36,642 nucleotides of DNA from Wenzhouxiangella sp. (GCA_007694055.1 RECK01000112.1:1-36642); one strand, 5' to 3'. Shown: positions 1 to 8,561, counted from the first letter of the stretch. Numbers and translations are program-made. Notes: a model not told the origin generated them from the sequence alone.

Positions 1-581
1 CCTGATCCCGGGCCGTAAATGGCCTGTCCGCTGCGCGCATACTGCTCGAGCACGGCAGCGGCCGGGGCACGCAGCAGTCCGGTAGTCACGCGAATCCCGC
101 GGGCTCGGAGCTTGTCCGTCCATGCCTCCGGACGATCACCCTCGTCGAAACCCGCCGCCTCGGCATCGGCCTTGGTCGCCCCGCACAGGACAGACTCGAC
201 GCCGGACCAGGGGATGGCACCCAGGCACATCGCGCACGGTTCGCAGGAAGTGACCAGCTGCAGCGGCGCGGCCGGATGTTCGGCCAGATTCCAGTGGCCA
301 CTGATCTGCTGAGCCAGGCTCAGGGCCACGATCTCGGCGTGCGCCGATGAACAGGCGGCCGGTTCGACCCGGTTCACGCCCAGAGCAACAACCTGTCCAT
401 CGCGTTCACTGACCACCAGGGCACCAAACGGCCCACCCGTTCCAGCAAGTACGTTCTGTCGGGACAGGCTGATTGCCACCTCCATCCGGGCCTCCGGATC
501 CGGCAGAAGATCAGGCAGCTTGCGCCGGAATTCGCCCATCCAGGAGGGCAGATCGACGCGCAGGCTGTCTGTACCACTCAT
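1..581 (-). CDS. Nucleoside deaminase (CDA/TadA fold), 3' end outside window
   Basis: Zinc-dependent deaminase of the cytidine/guanine/tRNA-adenosine deaminase superfamily; 193 residues are visible and the frame is still open at base 1. The translation carries both active-site signatures: an HAE motif (SSAHAEIVAL, about residue 85; His as zinc ligand, Glu as proton shuttle) and CEPCAMCLGAIPWSG (about residue 115; two zinc-ligand cysteines). The surroundings of the second motif and the later GDRPEAWTDK stretch look more like guanine/nucleoside deaminases than TadA, but the substrate cannot be fixed from sequence. The ATG at 581 overlaps the rlmB stop codon (ATGA), so translation is probably coupled to rlmB. 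Family confidence is high; substrate confidence is low. Confidence 0.85.
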   Translation of the reverse strand, partial: MSGTDSLRVDLPSWMGEFRRKLPDLLPDPEARMEVAISLSRQNVLAGTGGPFGALVVSERDGQVVALGVNRVEPAACSSAHAEIVALSLAQQISGHWNLAEHPAAPLQLVTSCEPCAMCLGAIPWSGVESVLCGATKADAEAAGFDEGDRPEAWTDKLRARGIRVTTGLLRAPAAAVLEQYARSGQAIYGPGS

Positions 582-1321
582 GCCAGCCCTCTGACCCGTC
601 GCGCCTCGAACAAGGCAATGCCGGCAGCCACGGATACGTTGAGGCTCTCGATGCCGCCGGCCATGGGAATCTGGGCGAGTTCATCACATCGCTCGCGAGT
701 GAGCCGGCGCAAGCCGCGCTCTTCGCTACCCATGACCAGGGCCATCGGGCCTTCCAGATTGGCTCGATACAGGCTGGGACCCGCCTCACCAACCAGGCCC
801 AGCCGCCAGATCCCATGGTCAGCCAGCAGCGCCAGCGAACGGGCAAGATTCGTGACCTGGGCCAGTGGAACGAGCTCGGCTGCGCCCGCGGCTGCCCGTC
901 TTGCCGCCGGGGTAAGCCCGGCAGCACGATCCTTGGGGGCGATCACGGCGACCACTCCAGCGGCCGCGGCGGTGCGCAGGCAGGCGCCCAGGTTGTGGGG
1001 ATCCTGAACACCATCGAGAACCAGCAGCAAAGGCATGTCGTCGCTTGCTTCGAGCAGCTCGACCAGGCCACGATCGTCAAGCGGCTGACGCGCCTGGAAC
1101 TCGGCGATAACGCCCTGGTGACGCACCCCCTCGGCGAGCCGATCTAGGGCGCGATCATCGGCCGACTCTACCGCAACACCGACGGCGGCCAGACGCTGGG
1201 CCAGTTCGTCGAGACGGGCATTGCCGCGCTTGACCCAGGCCCTGACGAGACGCTCCGGCGCATGACGCAGCAGACCGTCGACCGCATTGATCCCCATTGC
1301 ACGCTCACGTTTCACGCTCAA
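578..1321 (-). CDS. rlmB: 23S rRNA (guanosine-2'-O-)-methyltransferase RlmB
   Basis: SpoU/TrmH-family SAM-dependent methyltransferase that in E. coli methylates the ribose of G2251 in the 23S rRNA P-loop. The SpoU motifs are present: LDGVQDPHNLGACLRTA (about residues 100-115), VMGSEERGLRRL (about 195) and IPMAGGIESLNVSVAAGIAL (about 215-235), the last forming the trefoil knot and SAM site. A short N-terminal substrate-binding domain precedes the catalytic domain; 247 aa is the normal length. The first in-frame start is a TTG at 1321 that overlaps the rnr stop (TTGA); an internal ATG at 1297 (MGINAVDGLL) aligns with the usual N-terminus of the family and may be the real start. It follows rnr as in many gammaproteobacteria. 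Confidence 0.93.
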   Translation of the reverse strand: MSVKRERAMGINAVDGLLRHAPERLVRAWVKRGNARLDELAQRLAAVGVAVESADDRALDRLAEGVRHQGVIAEFQARQPLDDRGLVELLEASDDMPLLLVLDGVQDPHNLGACLRTAAAAGVVAVIAPKDRAAGLTPAARRAAAGAAELVPLAQVTNLARSLALLADHGIWRLGLVGEAGPSLYRANLEGPMALVMGSEERGLRRLTRERCDELAQIPMAGGIESLNVSVAAGIALFEARRVRGLA

Positions 1322-3447
1322 TCCCCTTCCAGCTCCAGGTCTATCTTTCGTTCTTCGATACTGACCGCGATAACCCGCACGCGGACCCGTTCGGCAAGGC
1401 TGAAGCTCAGGCCACGGCGCTTGCCGGTCAGACTATGGCTGACCGGGTCGAAGTTGTAATAGTCGTCGGGCATGGCAGTGACGTGAACCAGGCCACTGAC
1501 CCCGAAACGGGTGATCTCGACGAACAGGCCAAAGCTGGTCACCCCTGTCACGACGCCGTCGAAGCTTTCCCCGATATGGCGCTGCATGAACTGACACTTG
1601 AGGCGGTCATCAACATCCCGCCCGGCGTCTTCGGCGCGGCGCTCGGTCCAGGAACAGTGCCGCCCCAGCTCGACCATGCGCGACTCGCTGTAGGCAAAGC
1701 GTTCTTTCGGCTGACTGCGACATATGTGTTTGATGGCACGATGAAGCAGCAAATCCGGATAGCGACGGATTGGTGAAGTGAAGTGCGCGTAATGGGCAAG
1801 GGCAAGACCGAAGTGGCCCTTGTTCTCGGGCTGGTAGACAGCCAGGCTCAGACTCCGCAGCAACACCGCGTTAAGCAGCGATTCGTTGTCACGGCCGGCC
1901 ACCTGGGCCTGCAGCGAGGCGAACTGGGCGGGCTCGGGGATGTCCTTCCAGCTGACCTTGAGGCCCTGACCGCGAAGGAAGTCCTCCAGCCCCTCCAGCT
2001 TGTCGGCCGGCGGTGGCTCGTGCACCCGGTAGAGCATGGCCAGTCCGGCGCGACCGACGAAGCGCGCAGCTTCGACGTTGGCTGCCACCATGAATTCCTC
2101 GATCAGGCGATGCGTATCGTGACGCTGGCGCCGCAGAATGTCGGCTACGCGACCCTCGGGATCAAACTGGAAATACACTTCCTGCGAGTCGAAGTCGAGC
2201 GCACCGCGTCGCTGTCGACGCTTGAACAGCGCGCGATAAGCCTCGAACAAGGCATCCAGGTTCGGCAACACCTTGGCAAAACGCGCTCGCAACTCGCTGT
2301 CGCCGGTGGTCATCATCCGCTGAACCTGATCATAGGTCAGCCGCGCATGTGAACGCATCACCGCCTCGAAGAAGCGACTGGAACGCACCTTGCCGCTCTC
2401 GTCCAGTCGCATCTCGCAGACAACGCAAAGCCGGTCCTCGTCTGGCCTGAGCGAACACAATCCATTCGACAGACTCTCCGGAAGCATGGGCAGAACACGA
2501 TCCGGGAAATAGACCGAGGTTCCGCGGCGCTGCGCTTCCTCGTCCAGGGCGGCTCCAGGCTGAACATACTCGGCCACATCGGCAATGGCCACCAACAGAC
2601 GAAAACCGGAGTCGGTGCGCTCGGCGAATACAGCATCGTCGAAATCACGCGCGTCGGCCCCGTCAATGGTCAGCAAGGGTACATCGCGCAGGTCACGACG
2701 CTTGCCGGCAATGCCCTGATCGATGCGGTCGCCAAAACTCTCGGCCTGTTCCAGTACCGCGGGCGGAAAATCAGGGTCCAGGCCGTGACTGAAAATCGCG
2801 ATATCCGTGGCCATTCCCGGTTCATCCGCCTGACCCAGTACGGCAATGATTTCGCCAACCGCAGATCGTTCCATGGTCGGCGGCTTGTCGATGCGGGCTA
2901 CGACAATCTGGCCTGGGCTGGCCTTGCCAACCCGCTCCAACGGCACCAGCACATCGTGAACCAGACGCGGATCATCCGGCACCACCATGGCCACCCCACT
3001 TTCCAGCAGCAGCCGACCCACCACTTTCTGATGAACTCGCTCCACCACTTCGACGATGCCACCTTCCTTGCGGCCGCGCCGATCCATGCCCGTGACTGCC
3101 GCCAGCACACGGTCACCGTGGAAAACCTGGCGCATCTGGCGTGGCGACAGATACAGATCGTCACCGCCATCATCCGGGATCAGGAACCCGAACCCATCAC
3201 GGTGGGCACTGATGCGCCCCCGCACCAGGTCCATGTCGGCCGCCAGGCCATAGGCTGCGCGCCGATTTCGCACGACTTCACCGGCCGCGATCAAGGTCTC
3301 CAACACCGGCTTGACCAATTCGTCCGACTGCTGCTTGTCCAGGCCCAGGGTTTCCGAAAGCGCCCGTCGGGTCAGCGGGCGACTGGCCTCGGAGAGCATG
3401 CTTCGAATCTGCTCGACGGTAACGGACGGTGTTCGACTGGATGACAT
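1318..3447 (-). CDS. rnr: Ribonuclease R (3'-5' exoribonuclease)
   Basis: RNB-family hydrolytic exoribonuclease that degrades structured RNA and takes part in rRNA and tmRNA quality control. Domain order: N-terminal winged helix (about 8-70), two cold-shock/OB domains (about 75-235; RGRISAHRDGFGFLIPDD marks the first), RNB catalytic domain (about 250-590) and C-terminal S1 domain (about 625-705; VVTGVTSFGLFVEI). The catalytic aspartates in IDGADARDFDDAV are D262, D268, D270 and D271, matching D272, D278, D280 and D281 of the E. coli enzyme. At 709 aa it stops right after S1 and lacks the long basic tail of E. coli RNase R (813 aa). It is the first gene of the minus-strand operon, transcribed away from the mltD promoter. 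Confidence 0.96.
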   Translation of the reverse strand: MSSSRTPSVTVEQIRSMLSEASRPLTRRALSETLGLDKQQSDELVKPVLETLIAAGEVVRNRRAAYGLAADMDLVRGRISAHRDGFGFLIPDDGGDDLYLSPRQMRQVFHGDRVLAAVTGMDRRGRKEGGIVEVVERVHQKVVGRLLLESGVAMVVPDDPRLVHDVLVPLERVGKASPGQIVVARIDKPPTMERSAVGEIIAVLGQADEPGMATDIAIFSHGLDPDFPPAVLEQAESFGDRIDQGIAGKRRDLRDVPLLTIDGADARDFDDAVFAERTDSGFRLLVAIADVAEYVQPGAALDEEAQRRGTSVYFPDRVLPMLPESLSNGLCSLRPDEDRLCVVCEMRLDESGKVRSSRFFEAVMRSHARLTYDQVQRMMTTGDSELRARFAKVLPNLDALFEAYRALFKRRQRRGALDFDSQEVYFQFDPEGRVADILRRQRHDTHRLIEEFMVAANVEAARFVGRAGLAMLYRVHEPPPADKLEGLEDFLRGQGLKVSWKDIPEPAQFASLQAQVAGRDNESLLNAVLLRSLSLAVYQPENKGHFGLALAHYAHFTSPIRRYPDLLLHRAIKHICRSQPKERFAYSESRMVELGRHCSWTERRAEDAGRDVDDRLKCQFMQRHIGESFDGVVTGVTSFGLFVEITRFGVSGLVHVTAMPDDYYNFDPVSHSLTGKRRGLSFSLAERVRVRVIAVSIEERKIDLELEGD

Positions 3448-3476
3448 TTGAACTTCCGATTCAGATTTAAAATAGC

Positions 3477-3482
3477 ATTGTA
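3477..3482 (-). promoter_or_regulatory. Putative -10 box of rnr
   Basis: TACAAT read on the minus strand, about 30 bases before the rnr ATG at 3447. The same hexamer precedes tRNA-Val, tRNA-Pro, mfd and thrS. No convincing -35 box lies at 16-18 bases, so only the -10 element is called. Confidence 0.45.
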
Positions 3483-3504
3483 GCGCCGCCTGCCATCAAC
3501 CTGC

Positions 3505-3532
3505 TTGACCTGAGCGCCCAGCGCAGGATAAT
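3505..3532 (+). promoter_or_regulatory. Promoter of the mltD envelope operon
   Basis: TTGACC (3505-3510), a 16-base spacer and GATAAT (3527-3532) form a near-consensus sigma-70 promoter. Transcription would start near 3539. This places the upstream ATG at 3531 inside the -10 box and argues that translation begins at the ATG at 3567. Confidence 0.7.
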
Positions 3533-3566
3533 GACGGGTTGGTTTGCCCAATCAGCAAATATTCAA

Positions 3567-5201
3567 ATGACGTTAAGGTTGAACCCGCTTCCCCTGATTA
3601 CTCGCCTTTTGCCTGCGCTGATGCTGACCACACTGCTGGCCGCATGCGGCAGTCTGGAAACGCGTCCGGACATCAAGCTGGATCAGGCTGAGTCGCCAGC
3701 GCCACCGCCCTATTTCCTGCGAGTCCATCTTGACGATCCCTTCCAGGCCATCGACGATGCCGTTCGCCGTGTCGGCAGTCTGCGCCAGGCCTTCGATCAG
3801 GAGCAGGACCAGGACCTCTGGCAACGAGTCACCGGACGCTTTGCCTTTGCCAGCTGCCCGGATGGCAGCCGTGCCCAGCAATGGGCACACTGGTTTGGCG
3901 ATCGGCCTGAGTACATGGAGCGGGTCCTCGCCCGCGCCCAGCCCTGGCTTTACGACATAGCCAACGAAATCGAGGCCCGTGATCTGCCGGGCGAGTTGGC
4001 CCTGCTGCCCATCGTTGAAAGTGCTTACGATCCATTTGCCTACTCCCATGGTCGGGCATCCGGCGCGTGGCAGTTCCTGAGCGGAACAGCTCGGGATTTC
4101 GGCATAGAAATCAACGAGTTCTACGACGGACGTCGGGACGTTTACGCAGCCACCCGCGCTGCCCTTGACTACCTGGCCTACCTGGGTAATCGTTTTGACG
4201 GTGACTGGGAACTGGCCCTGGCCGCCTACAATGCCGGCCAGGGACGCGTACACCGCTCCGTCCAGCGCAATCTCGCCCGAGGACGCCCGGCGACTTTCGA
4301 CGATATCAGCCTGCCTCGCGAAACGCGCGCCTACGTCCCCAAAATGCATGGCCTCGGCTGCCTGTTCCTTGAACCGGAACGCTACGGACTGGCCCTTCCG
4401 CAGTGGCCGGATCAACCCAGCGTTGCGCGCGTTGACCTTGAGGGCCCAACCGACATCGTCGTGCTATCGGCCCGCGCCGAGCTGGATCTGGCCGAATTGC
4501 TGGCGCTCAATGCCGGCCTCAACCGCCACCTCACCTCGCCAACCGGCCCTCATCACCTGATCGTGCCACTCGATCGCGAAGAGGCCGTTATCGGTACCCT
4601 GCCTACGCTCAATGGGCAGGACACGGTCGTCTGGCAAGAGATCTCGGTACAGCGTGGCGACACACTGTCCGGGTTGGCTCAGCGTCATAACACCAGTGTC
4701 CGCTCCCTGCGCGACGCCAACAACCTCAATGGCGACATGCTCTCCATAGGTCAGGTGCTGCGCCTTCCTGGAAATGGTGTCACTCCCGAAAACTCGGCTT
4801 ACGCCGACCGCTACCGGGAACTGGCCAGCCTGCAGCAGCGCCTGCTGCCCACGCGTCGCTTCCAGCACCAGGTCAGACCCGGTGAAAGCCTGTGGTTGAT
4901 TGCCCGCAACTACCGGGTCAGCATCTCCGATATCCAGCGCTGGAACGGGATGGGATCAAGCAGCCTGATCCGGCCCGGCCAGCGCCTGCTGATCCATATG
5001 GACAGCCCGGGCAGCGCTGCTGCTTCCGCTGCTCCGACCACCGCCACGACTCGCTACACGGTCCGCAGCGGTGATTCCCTGTGGCTGATCGCGCGCCGCC
5101 ACCGCGTCAGCCTCGCCGATTTGATGCGCTGGAACGGACTGGATGAAACCAGTGTTCTGCGCCCCGGTCAGACTCTGAACATACAACGCAATTCAAGCTG
5201 A
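3567..5201 (+). CDS. mltD: Membrane-bound lytic murein transglycosylase with three LysM domains (MltD type)
   Basis: Family-1 lytic transglycosylase lipoprotein that cleaves the MurNAc-GlcNAc bond of peptidoglycan. From the ATG at 3567 the product is 544 aa with a lipoprotein signal ending in LLAAC (Cys27). The SLT domain spans about 125-245: LALLPIVESAYDP holds the probable catalytic Glu151, followed by ASGAWQF and ALAAYNAGQGRV. Three LysM domains follow at about 360-402, 434-478 and 497-541 (QRGDTLSGLA, RPGESLWLIA, RSGDSLWLIA). The frame extends up to an ATG at 3531, but that codon lies in the -10 box. First gene of an operon with the M23 protein (6-base gap) and the CpeT-like lipoprotein. 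Confidence 0.93.
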   Translation: MTLRLNPLPLITRLLPALMLTTLLAACGSLETRPDIKLDQAESPAPPPYFLRVHLDDPFQAIDDAVRRVGSLRQAFDQEQDQDLWQRVTGRFAFASCPDGSRAQQWAHWFGDRPEYMERVLARAQPWLYDIANEIEARDLPGELALLPIVESAYDPFAYSHGRASGAWQFLSGTARDFGIEINEFYDGRRDVYAATRAALDYLAYLGNRFDGDWELALAAYNAGQGRVHRSVQRNLARGRPATFDDISLPRETRAYVPKMHGLGCLFLEPERYGLALPQWPDQPSVARVDLEGPTDIVVLSARAELDLAELLALNAGLNRHLTSPTGPHHLIVPLDREEAVIGTLPTLNGQDTVVWQEISVQRGDTLSGLAQRHNTSVRSLRDANNLNGDMLSIGQVLRLPGNGVTPENSAYADRYRELASLQQRLLPTRRFQHQVRPGESLWLIARNYRVSISDIQRWNGMGSSSLIRPGQRLLIHMDSPGSAAASAAPTTATTRYTVRSGDSLWLIARRHRVSLADLMRWNGLDETSVLRPGQTLNIQRNSS

Positions 5202-5207
5202 GTCCAG

Positions 5208-6044
5208 ATGAAGTCCACACTGATTGCGGTATTGCTCCCACTGCTGATACTGCCCGGCCTGAGCGAATCGGCTCGGGCCACTCACCCTCCCGTCGAACTG
5301 GAAGGTGCCCTGGTCCAGGGAGGGCTCGTTTTCGGCCAGGCGCCGGCGGGCAGTCAGGTAACAATGGACGATGAGCCGCTGATGATCTCTGCCGACGGTC
5401 GTTTCGTATTCGGCTTTGACCGCGATGACACCAGCGAGCGCGAATTGCTGGTCATACTCCCGGACGGTGAGCATTGGCGGAAGCAGGTGCGCCCATTGGA
5501 GCGTGAATTCGATATTCAGCGTATCGACGGCCTGGCCAGCGAGCACGTCACTCCACCGCATTCGGTGCTGGCACGCATCCGTAATGACGCGTCTCAGGCA
5601 AGACAGGCGCGCGAGCGACGCGACCAGCGTACCGACTGGACTGACGGCTGGATCTGGCCGGTCACAGGCCCCATCACCGGCGTATACGGCAGCCAGCGCA
5701 TTCTCAACGGGCAGCCGCGCAACCCCCACTGGGGCCTGGACATCGCTGCTCCTACCGGCACGCCCGTGCAGGCACCCGCCGGCGGCATCGTCACCCTGGC
5801 CCATCCCGACATGTATTTTTCAGGCGGGACCATTTTTCTCGACCACGGTCATGGCCTGGTTTCGGCATTCCTGCATCTGAGCGAGATCTCGGTCGAAGAA
5901 GGCCAGCGCATTGAACAGGGCGACTTGATTGGCAAGGTCGGAGCAACCGGCCGCGCCACCGGCCCGCACCTGGATTGGCGAATCAATATCGGCAATACCC
6001 GCGTCGACCCCTACCTGCTTCTTCCGCGGCGGAACGAGCCTTGA
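5208..6044 (+). CDS. M23-family (LytM-like) exported peptidase with HxD in place of HxH
   Basis: 278 aa with an N-terminal signal peptide (MKSTLIAVLLPLLILPGLS), a beta-rich N-terminal region (about 30-110), a short Arg/Gln-rich linker and a LytM/M23 domain (about 145-273). Zinc-site landmarks are H174xxxD178 in HWGLDIAAP, H223 in SAFLHLSEI, and GPHLDW at 253-257. In canonical M23 enzymes the last motif is HxH, whose second His binds zinc; here it is Asp256. I recall related gammaproteobacterial proteins with the same change, so it may be a subfamily trait. The protein may be an active endopeptidase with an altered site or a LytM-type amidase activator. It sits directly after mltD, which supports a periplasmic cell-wall role. 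Confidence 0.85.
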   Translation: MKSTLIAVLLPLLILPGLSESARATHPPVELEGALVQGGLVFGQAPAGSQVTMDDEPLMISADGRFVFGFDRDDTSERELLVILPDGEHWRKQVRPLEREFDIQRIDGLASEHVTPPHSVLARIRNDASQARQARERRDQRTDWTDGWIWPVTGPITGVYGSQRILNGQPRNPHWGLDIAAPTGTPVQAPAGGIVTLAHPDMYFSGGTIFLDHGHGLVSAFLHLSEISVEEGQRIEQGDLIGKVGATGRATGPHLDWRINIGNTRVDPYLLLPRRNEP

Positions 6045-6907
6045 TCCGTCCCTTTTTCCCCGCTGCCTTGGCACTGCTGCTGTCTGCCTGTGCCAGCTTG
6101 CCCGAGCAATCGACCGGCGTAACAACTGCAGAAATCAGGGCGCTGCAAGAAATCAACCGGGCCATGCCGGGTGAGTACCTGGCCAGCCGCAACCGTCAGC
6201 AGCGTGAGCGCGATGAACCGGCCCTGCGCATAAGCGTTGAAGCCCTGCCCTCGGGACAACTTGAGCAAACCGGATTCACCCTTAGCCAGTACCAGGAGGG
6301 TGGCCCGATCCGCCACTTCCTGCTCGCCATGACCGCCGGCAACGACGGCCAGGCTTCGGGCGCCTTCGCGCCCTTGGATGAGACGGGACAAGCGCAGCGT
6401 CGCTGCGACATGATTTTCACCCTGCATTACAACGGCTTCAGCGGCGAAACCAACCCTCAAACCTGCCGCTTCGGAACCGGGCAAAACACTGGCCTGCTCA
6501 AGGAAATCGCCTTCGATGGCGCCAGGCTGGTGATCGCAGACCGTCTCATCGACCTTGAGACCGGCGAGCCGATGGCTGTGGATCAGGTCCATCGATTTTT
6601 CCGTGCCCAGTCCTATTCAGGATGGGCTGGCCGCCTTGAAGGCGACAGTTGGCGAGTGGTGCAGGAATTCAGTCTGTCAGCTGGCCACCCGACCGCCCCC
6701 GTTGATGCGGCCGGGATGTCACTGGGCCTTGCCCTGGAACTGGAGTTCATCGAAATGGCAGAAGGCGACGAGGCCTTGCTGCGCCTGAATGTTTCGGACA
6801 GCGAGAGCGGAACGGTGATTGCCCAGGCCTGGGCAGATACAGAGGCCGAATCGCTGGGGGTCGCACTTCCCGACCTTCAGGTCGGGATGCGCCTTTTGCG
6901 GCGGTAG
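6041..6907 (+). CDS. CpcT/CpeT-family lipoprotein of unknown function
   Basis: Start chosen at TTG 6041, overlapping the previous stop as TTGA; this puts a clean lipoprotein signal at the N-terminus (MIRPFFPAALALLLSAC, Cys17) of a 288-aa product. The mature part resembles the CpcT/CpeT fold: an opening MPGEYLASRNRQQ-like segment, then RISVEALP, HRFFRAQSYSG and a paired-beta pattern to the end. In cyanobacteria the family attaches bilins to phycobiliproteins; nothing here suggests bilin or phycobilisome chemistry, so a lyase role should not be assumed. Lipidation and linkage to two cell-wall genes suggest an envelope function. Its end lies 25 bases from the convergent folE2; a weak 5-bp hairpin without a T-run lies between them. 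Confidence 0.75.
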   Translation: MIRPFFPAALALLLSACASLPEQSTGVTTAEIRALQEINRAMPGEYLASRNRQQRERDEPALRISVEALPSGQLEQTGFTLSQYQEGGPIRHFLLAMTAGNDGQASGAFAPLDETGQAQRRCDMIFTLHYNGFSGETNPQTCRFGTGQNTGLLKEIAFDGARLVIADRLIDLETGEPMAVDQVHRFFRAQSYSGWAGRLEGDSWRVVQEFSLSAGHPTAPVDAAGMSLGLALELEFIEMAEGDEALLRLNVSDSESGTVIAQAWADTEAESLGVALPDLQVGMRLLRR

Positions 6908-6932
6908 CAAGAGCCGATCAAGTCCGGCTGAA

Positions 6933-7904
6933 CTACTCCATCCAGCCTTTGGGGTGGCCGTCGATAGGCTGGTACCCATCCTCGACACCCTTGGTCACTA
7001 TGGCCACGGCATTGTGCGGATGCAGACTCTCGAAATGACTGCAACGTGCCCAGAAGTCGGTAATGCGATCCTCGGCCTGCAGCGCCGTTTGCACGCGACG
7101 GGCAGCGTCTTCGCAGAACATCAGGTTCTGGCCGTTGAGGAGCGCAAAAGCCTGTTCATCTTCACGCTTGACCGCTGATTGCACGGGCGTTTTGAGCGTG
7201 TTCTCGATCAGATCAATGGTTTCGACAAAGGGAAACGCCTCGAAACTGGGCGCCAGCTTGACCCGAATGTCGGCCGCACTGCGCTGACTGTGGGGCGTGG
7301 CAACGATGCCCTTTTCGGTGCCCAGCCATGCCAGGACACTTTGGGTATCGACGGCATCACGATCAGCGAAATCGTTCCGGAACTGCTGTTGAATCAGCTG
7401 CCTGGCCAGCGCTGCGGAGCATGGGCAGGTGCTCGAATAAACCACCTGAACAGCCATTTCGAGCTCGAAGGCTTTGCCCTGGAGACTCGCAATCAAGCTG
7501 ATCGGGTAACTTTTCCAACCCGTGTTGTCGCTGACCAGTGACTTGCGCCTGACCATGTAATCGAAGTCCAGTCTCACCATGGCGCGGGTGCTGAGATCCT
7601 CATGCGAGGCCAGGAAATCCCGCAGCAGGTGTCGAAGTGACAGCGGCGTCAGACTGTGCTCAGCCAACGCCCGATCCAAATGCAGGTAAAGCCGCGACAT
7701 GTGAATGCCACGCTTCTCTGCAACGGCCAGATCGACGAAGGCACTGACCAGTGCAGATGTCTGGGTTCGGCTGCCCCCGGGACCTTCCAGGAAAACCGGC
7801 AGTTCGATGTGGTTCATACCCACCCAATCCAGCTTGCCGGCAACCTGGGCCTTGGCATGACTGGCGATATCCGGCATGTTCAGTATTTTGCTTGGTTCTT
7901 TCAT
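6933..7904 (-). CDS. folE2: GTP cyclohydrolase FolE2 (type IB)
   Basis: Metal-dependent GTP cyclohydrolase IB, converting GTP to 7,8-dihydroneopterin triphosphate at the entry to folate and queuosine synthesis. From the ATG at 7904 (GGAG about 10 bases upstream) the product is 323 aa. Landmarks are GMNHIELPVFL near the N-terminus, KRGIHMSRLYLHL (about residues 65-77) and the catalytic-site STCPCSAAL (Cys160/Cys162), with a C-terminal HPHNAVAIV segment. The frame extends 35 residues further upstream but that part does not look like the family. Some bacteria express this isozyme under zinc limitation; I saw no convincing Zur box in 7905-8035. It is transcribed alone, convergent with the CpeT-like gene. 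Confidence 0.93.
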   Translation of the reverse strand: MKEPSKILNMPDIASHAKAQVAGKLDWVGMNHIELPVFLEGPGGSRTQTSALVSAFVDLAVAEKRGIHMSRLYLHLDRALAEHSLTPLSLRHLLRDFLASHEDLSTRAMVRLDFDYMVRRKSLVSDNTGWKSYPISLIASLQGKAFELEMAVQVVYSSTCPCSAALARQLIQQQFRNDFADRDAVDTQSVLAWLGTEKGIVATPHSQRSAADIRVKLAPSFEAFPFVETIDLIENTLKTPVQSAVKREDEQAFALLNGQNLMFCEDAARRVQTALQAEDRITDFWARCSHFESLHPHNAVAIVTKGVEDGYQPIDGHPKGWME

Positions 7905-8035
7905 CGACGCGTGACTCCGAGTCCGAATGTTGCCGGGCCTGGCCCGACGGAGTGCGTAGTAAATAACAAGAGAATAAATAAACCGTGAGCGTCTGGCGAG
8001 ACTGGCCACGTAATCCGGCTTTCAGGACATGAAAA

Positions 8036-8112
8036 TGGTCGGAGCGGGGAGATTCGAACTCCCGACCCCCACAACCCCATTGTGGTGCGCTACCAGGCTG
8101 CGCTACGCTCCG
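8036..8112 (-). tRNA. tRNA-Pro (anticodon GGG)
   Basis: A 77-base cloverleaf on the minus strand, 5' end at 8112. Acceptor arms CGGAGCG/CGCTCCG pair fully; the anticodon stem CCACA/TGTGG encloses loop ATGGGGT (anticodon GGG); the T arm is GGGAG-TTCGAAT-CTCCC; the 3' ACCA is encoded. It lies downstream of the merR-like gene, its usual neighbour in gammaproteobacteria. Confidence 0.97.
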
Positions 8113-8144
8113 ACCGATAACTTGCTGCGAGGCTTGAAGTGATT

Positions 8145-8150
8145 ATTGTA
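8145..8150 (-). promoter_or_regulatory. Putative -10 box of tRNA-Pro
   Basis: TACAAT on the minus strand with its 3' end 32 bases upstream of the mature tRNA 5' end. No clear -35 box was found, so the tRNA could also be processed from merR read-through. Confidence 0.4.
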
Positions 8151-8204
8151 TCGCGAAAGCAGACGCCTGGTGATGCGAATTCCCGAGCGAAAAGCCGACT
8201 GGGA

Positions 8205-8561
8205 TCAACGTCTCAGGACTTGCAGAACATCTTCCAGCTCCGTTCGAATCTGGCGCACCAGCTGCTGTGACCGTGACACGTCATCCTGCGCCTTGACCCC
8301 CTCGAGACGCTGACGCGCACCCAGGATGGTGAAGCCCTGCTCGTGCAGCAAACTTCGAATCTGCCGAATCATCAAAACATCATGGCGCTGGTAGTAGCGG
8401 CGATTGCCGCGGCGCTTGACCGGTTTGAGCTGTGGGAATTCCTGTTCCCAGTAGCGCAAGACGTGCGGCTTAACACCACACAGGTCGCTGACTTCACCAA
8501 TCGTGAAGTAGCGCTTGGCCGGTATGGGCGGAAGCTCCTGGTTACTCCCCGGATCCAGCAT
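8205..8561 (-). CDS. MerR-family transcriptional regulator
   Basis: Short MerR-type regulator, 118 aa from the ATG at 8561; a TTG at 8570 is an alternative start. The winged helix-turn-helix is clear: [20 protein letters not shown] followed by [11 protein letters not shown] and [13 protein letters not shown] (about residues 17-62). A helical dimerisation segment follows ([17 protein letters not shown]) and then a short C-terminal helix without the Cys clusters of metal-sensing MerR proteins. It overlaps ihfA by about 20 bases and is probably transcribed with it. This small regulator is a conserved ihfA neighbour; its ligand and targets are not evident from the sequence. Confidence 0.9.
   Translation of the reverse strand: MLDPGSNQELPPIPAKRYFTIGEVSDLCGVKPHVLRYWEQEFPQLKPVKRRGNRRYYQRHDVLMIRQIRSLLHEQGFTILGARQRLEGVKAQDDVSRSQQLVRQIRTELEDVLQVLRR

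Noticed and set aside
6912-6929. AGCCG/CGGCT hairpin between the CpeT-like gene and folE2 as a terminator
   Set aside because: Only five base pairs, eight-base loop and no T-run on either strand.
7905-8035. Zur operator upstream of folE2
   Set aside because: The AT-rich stretch lacks the paired GTTATA-type half sites.
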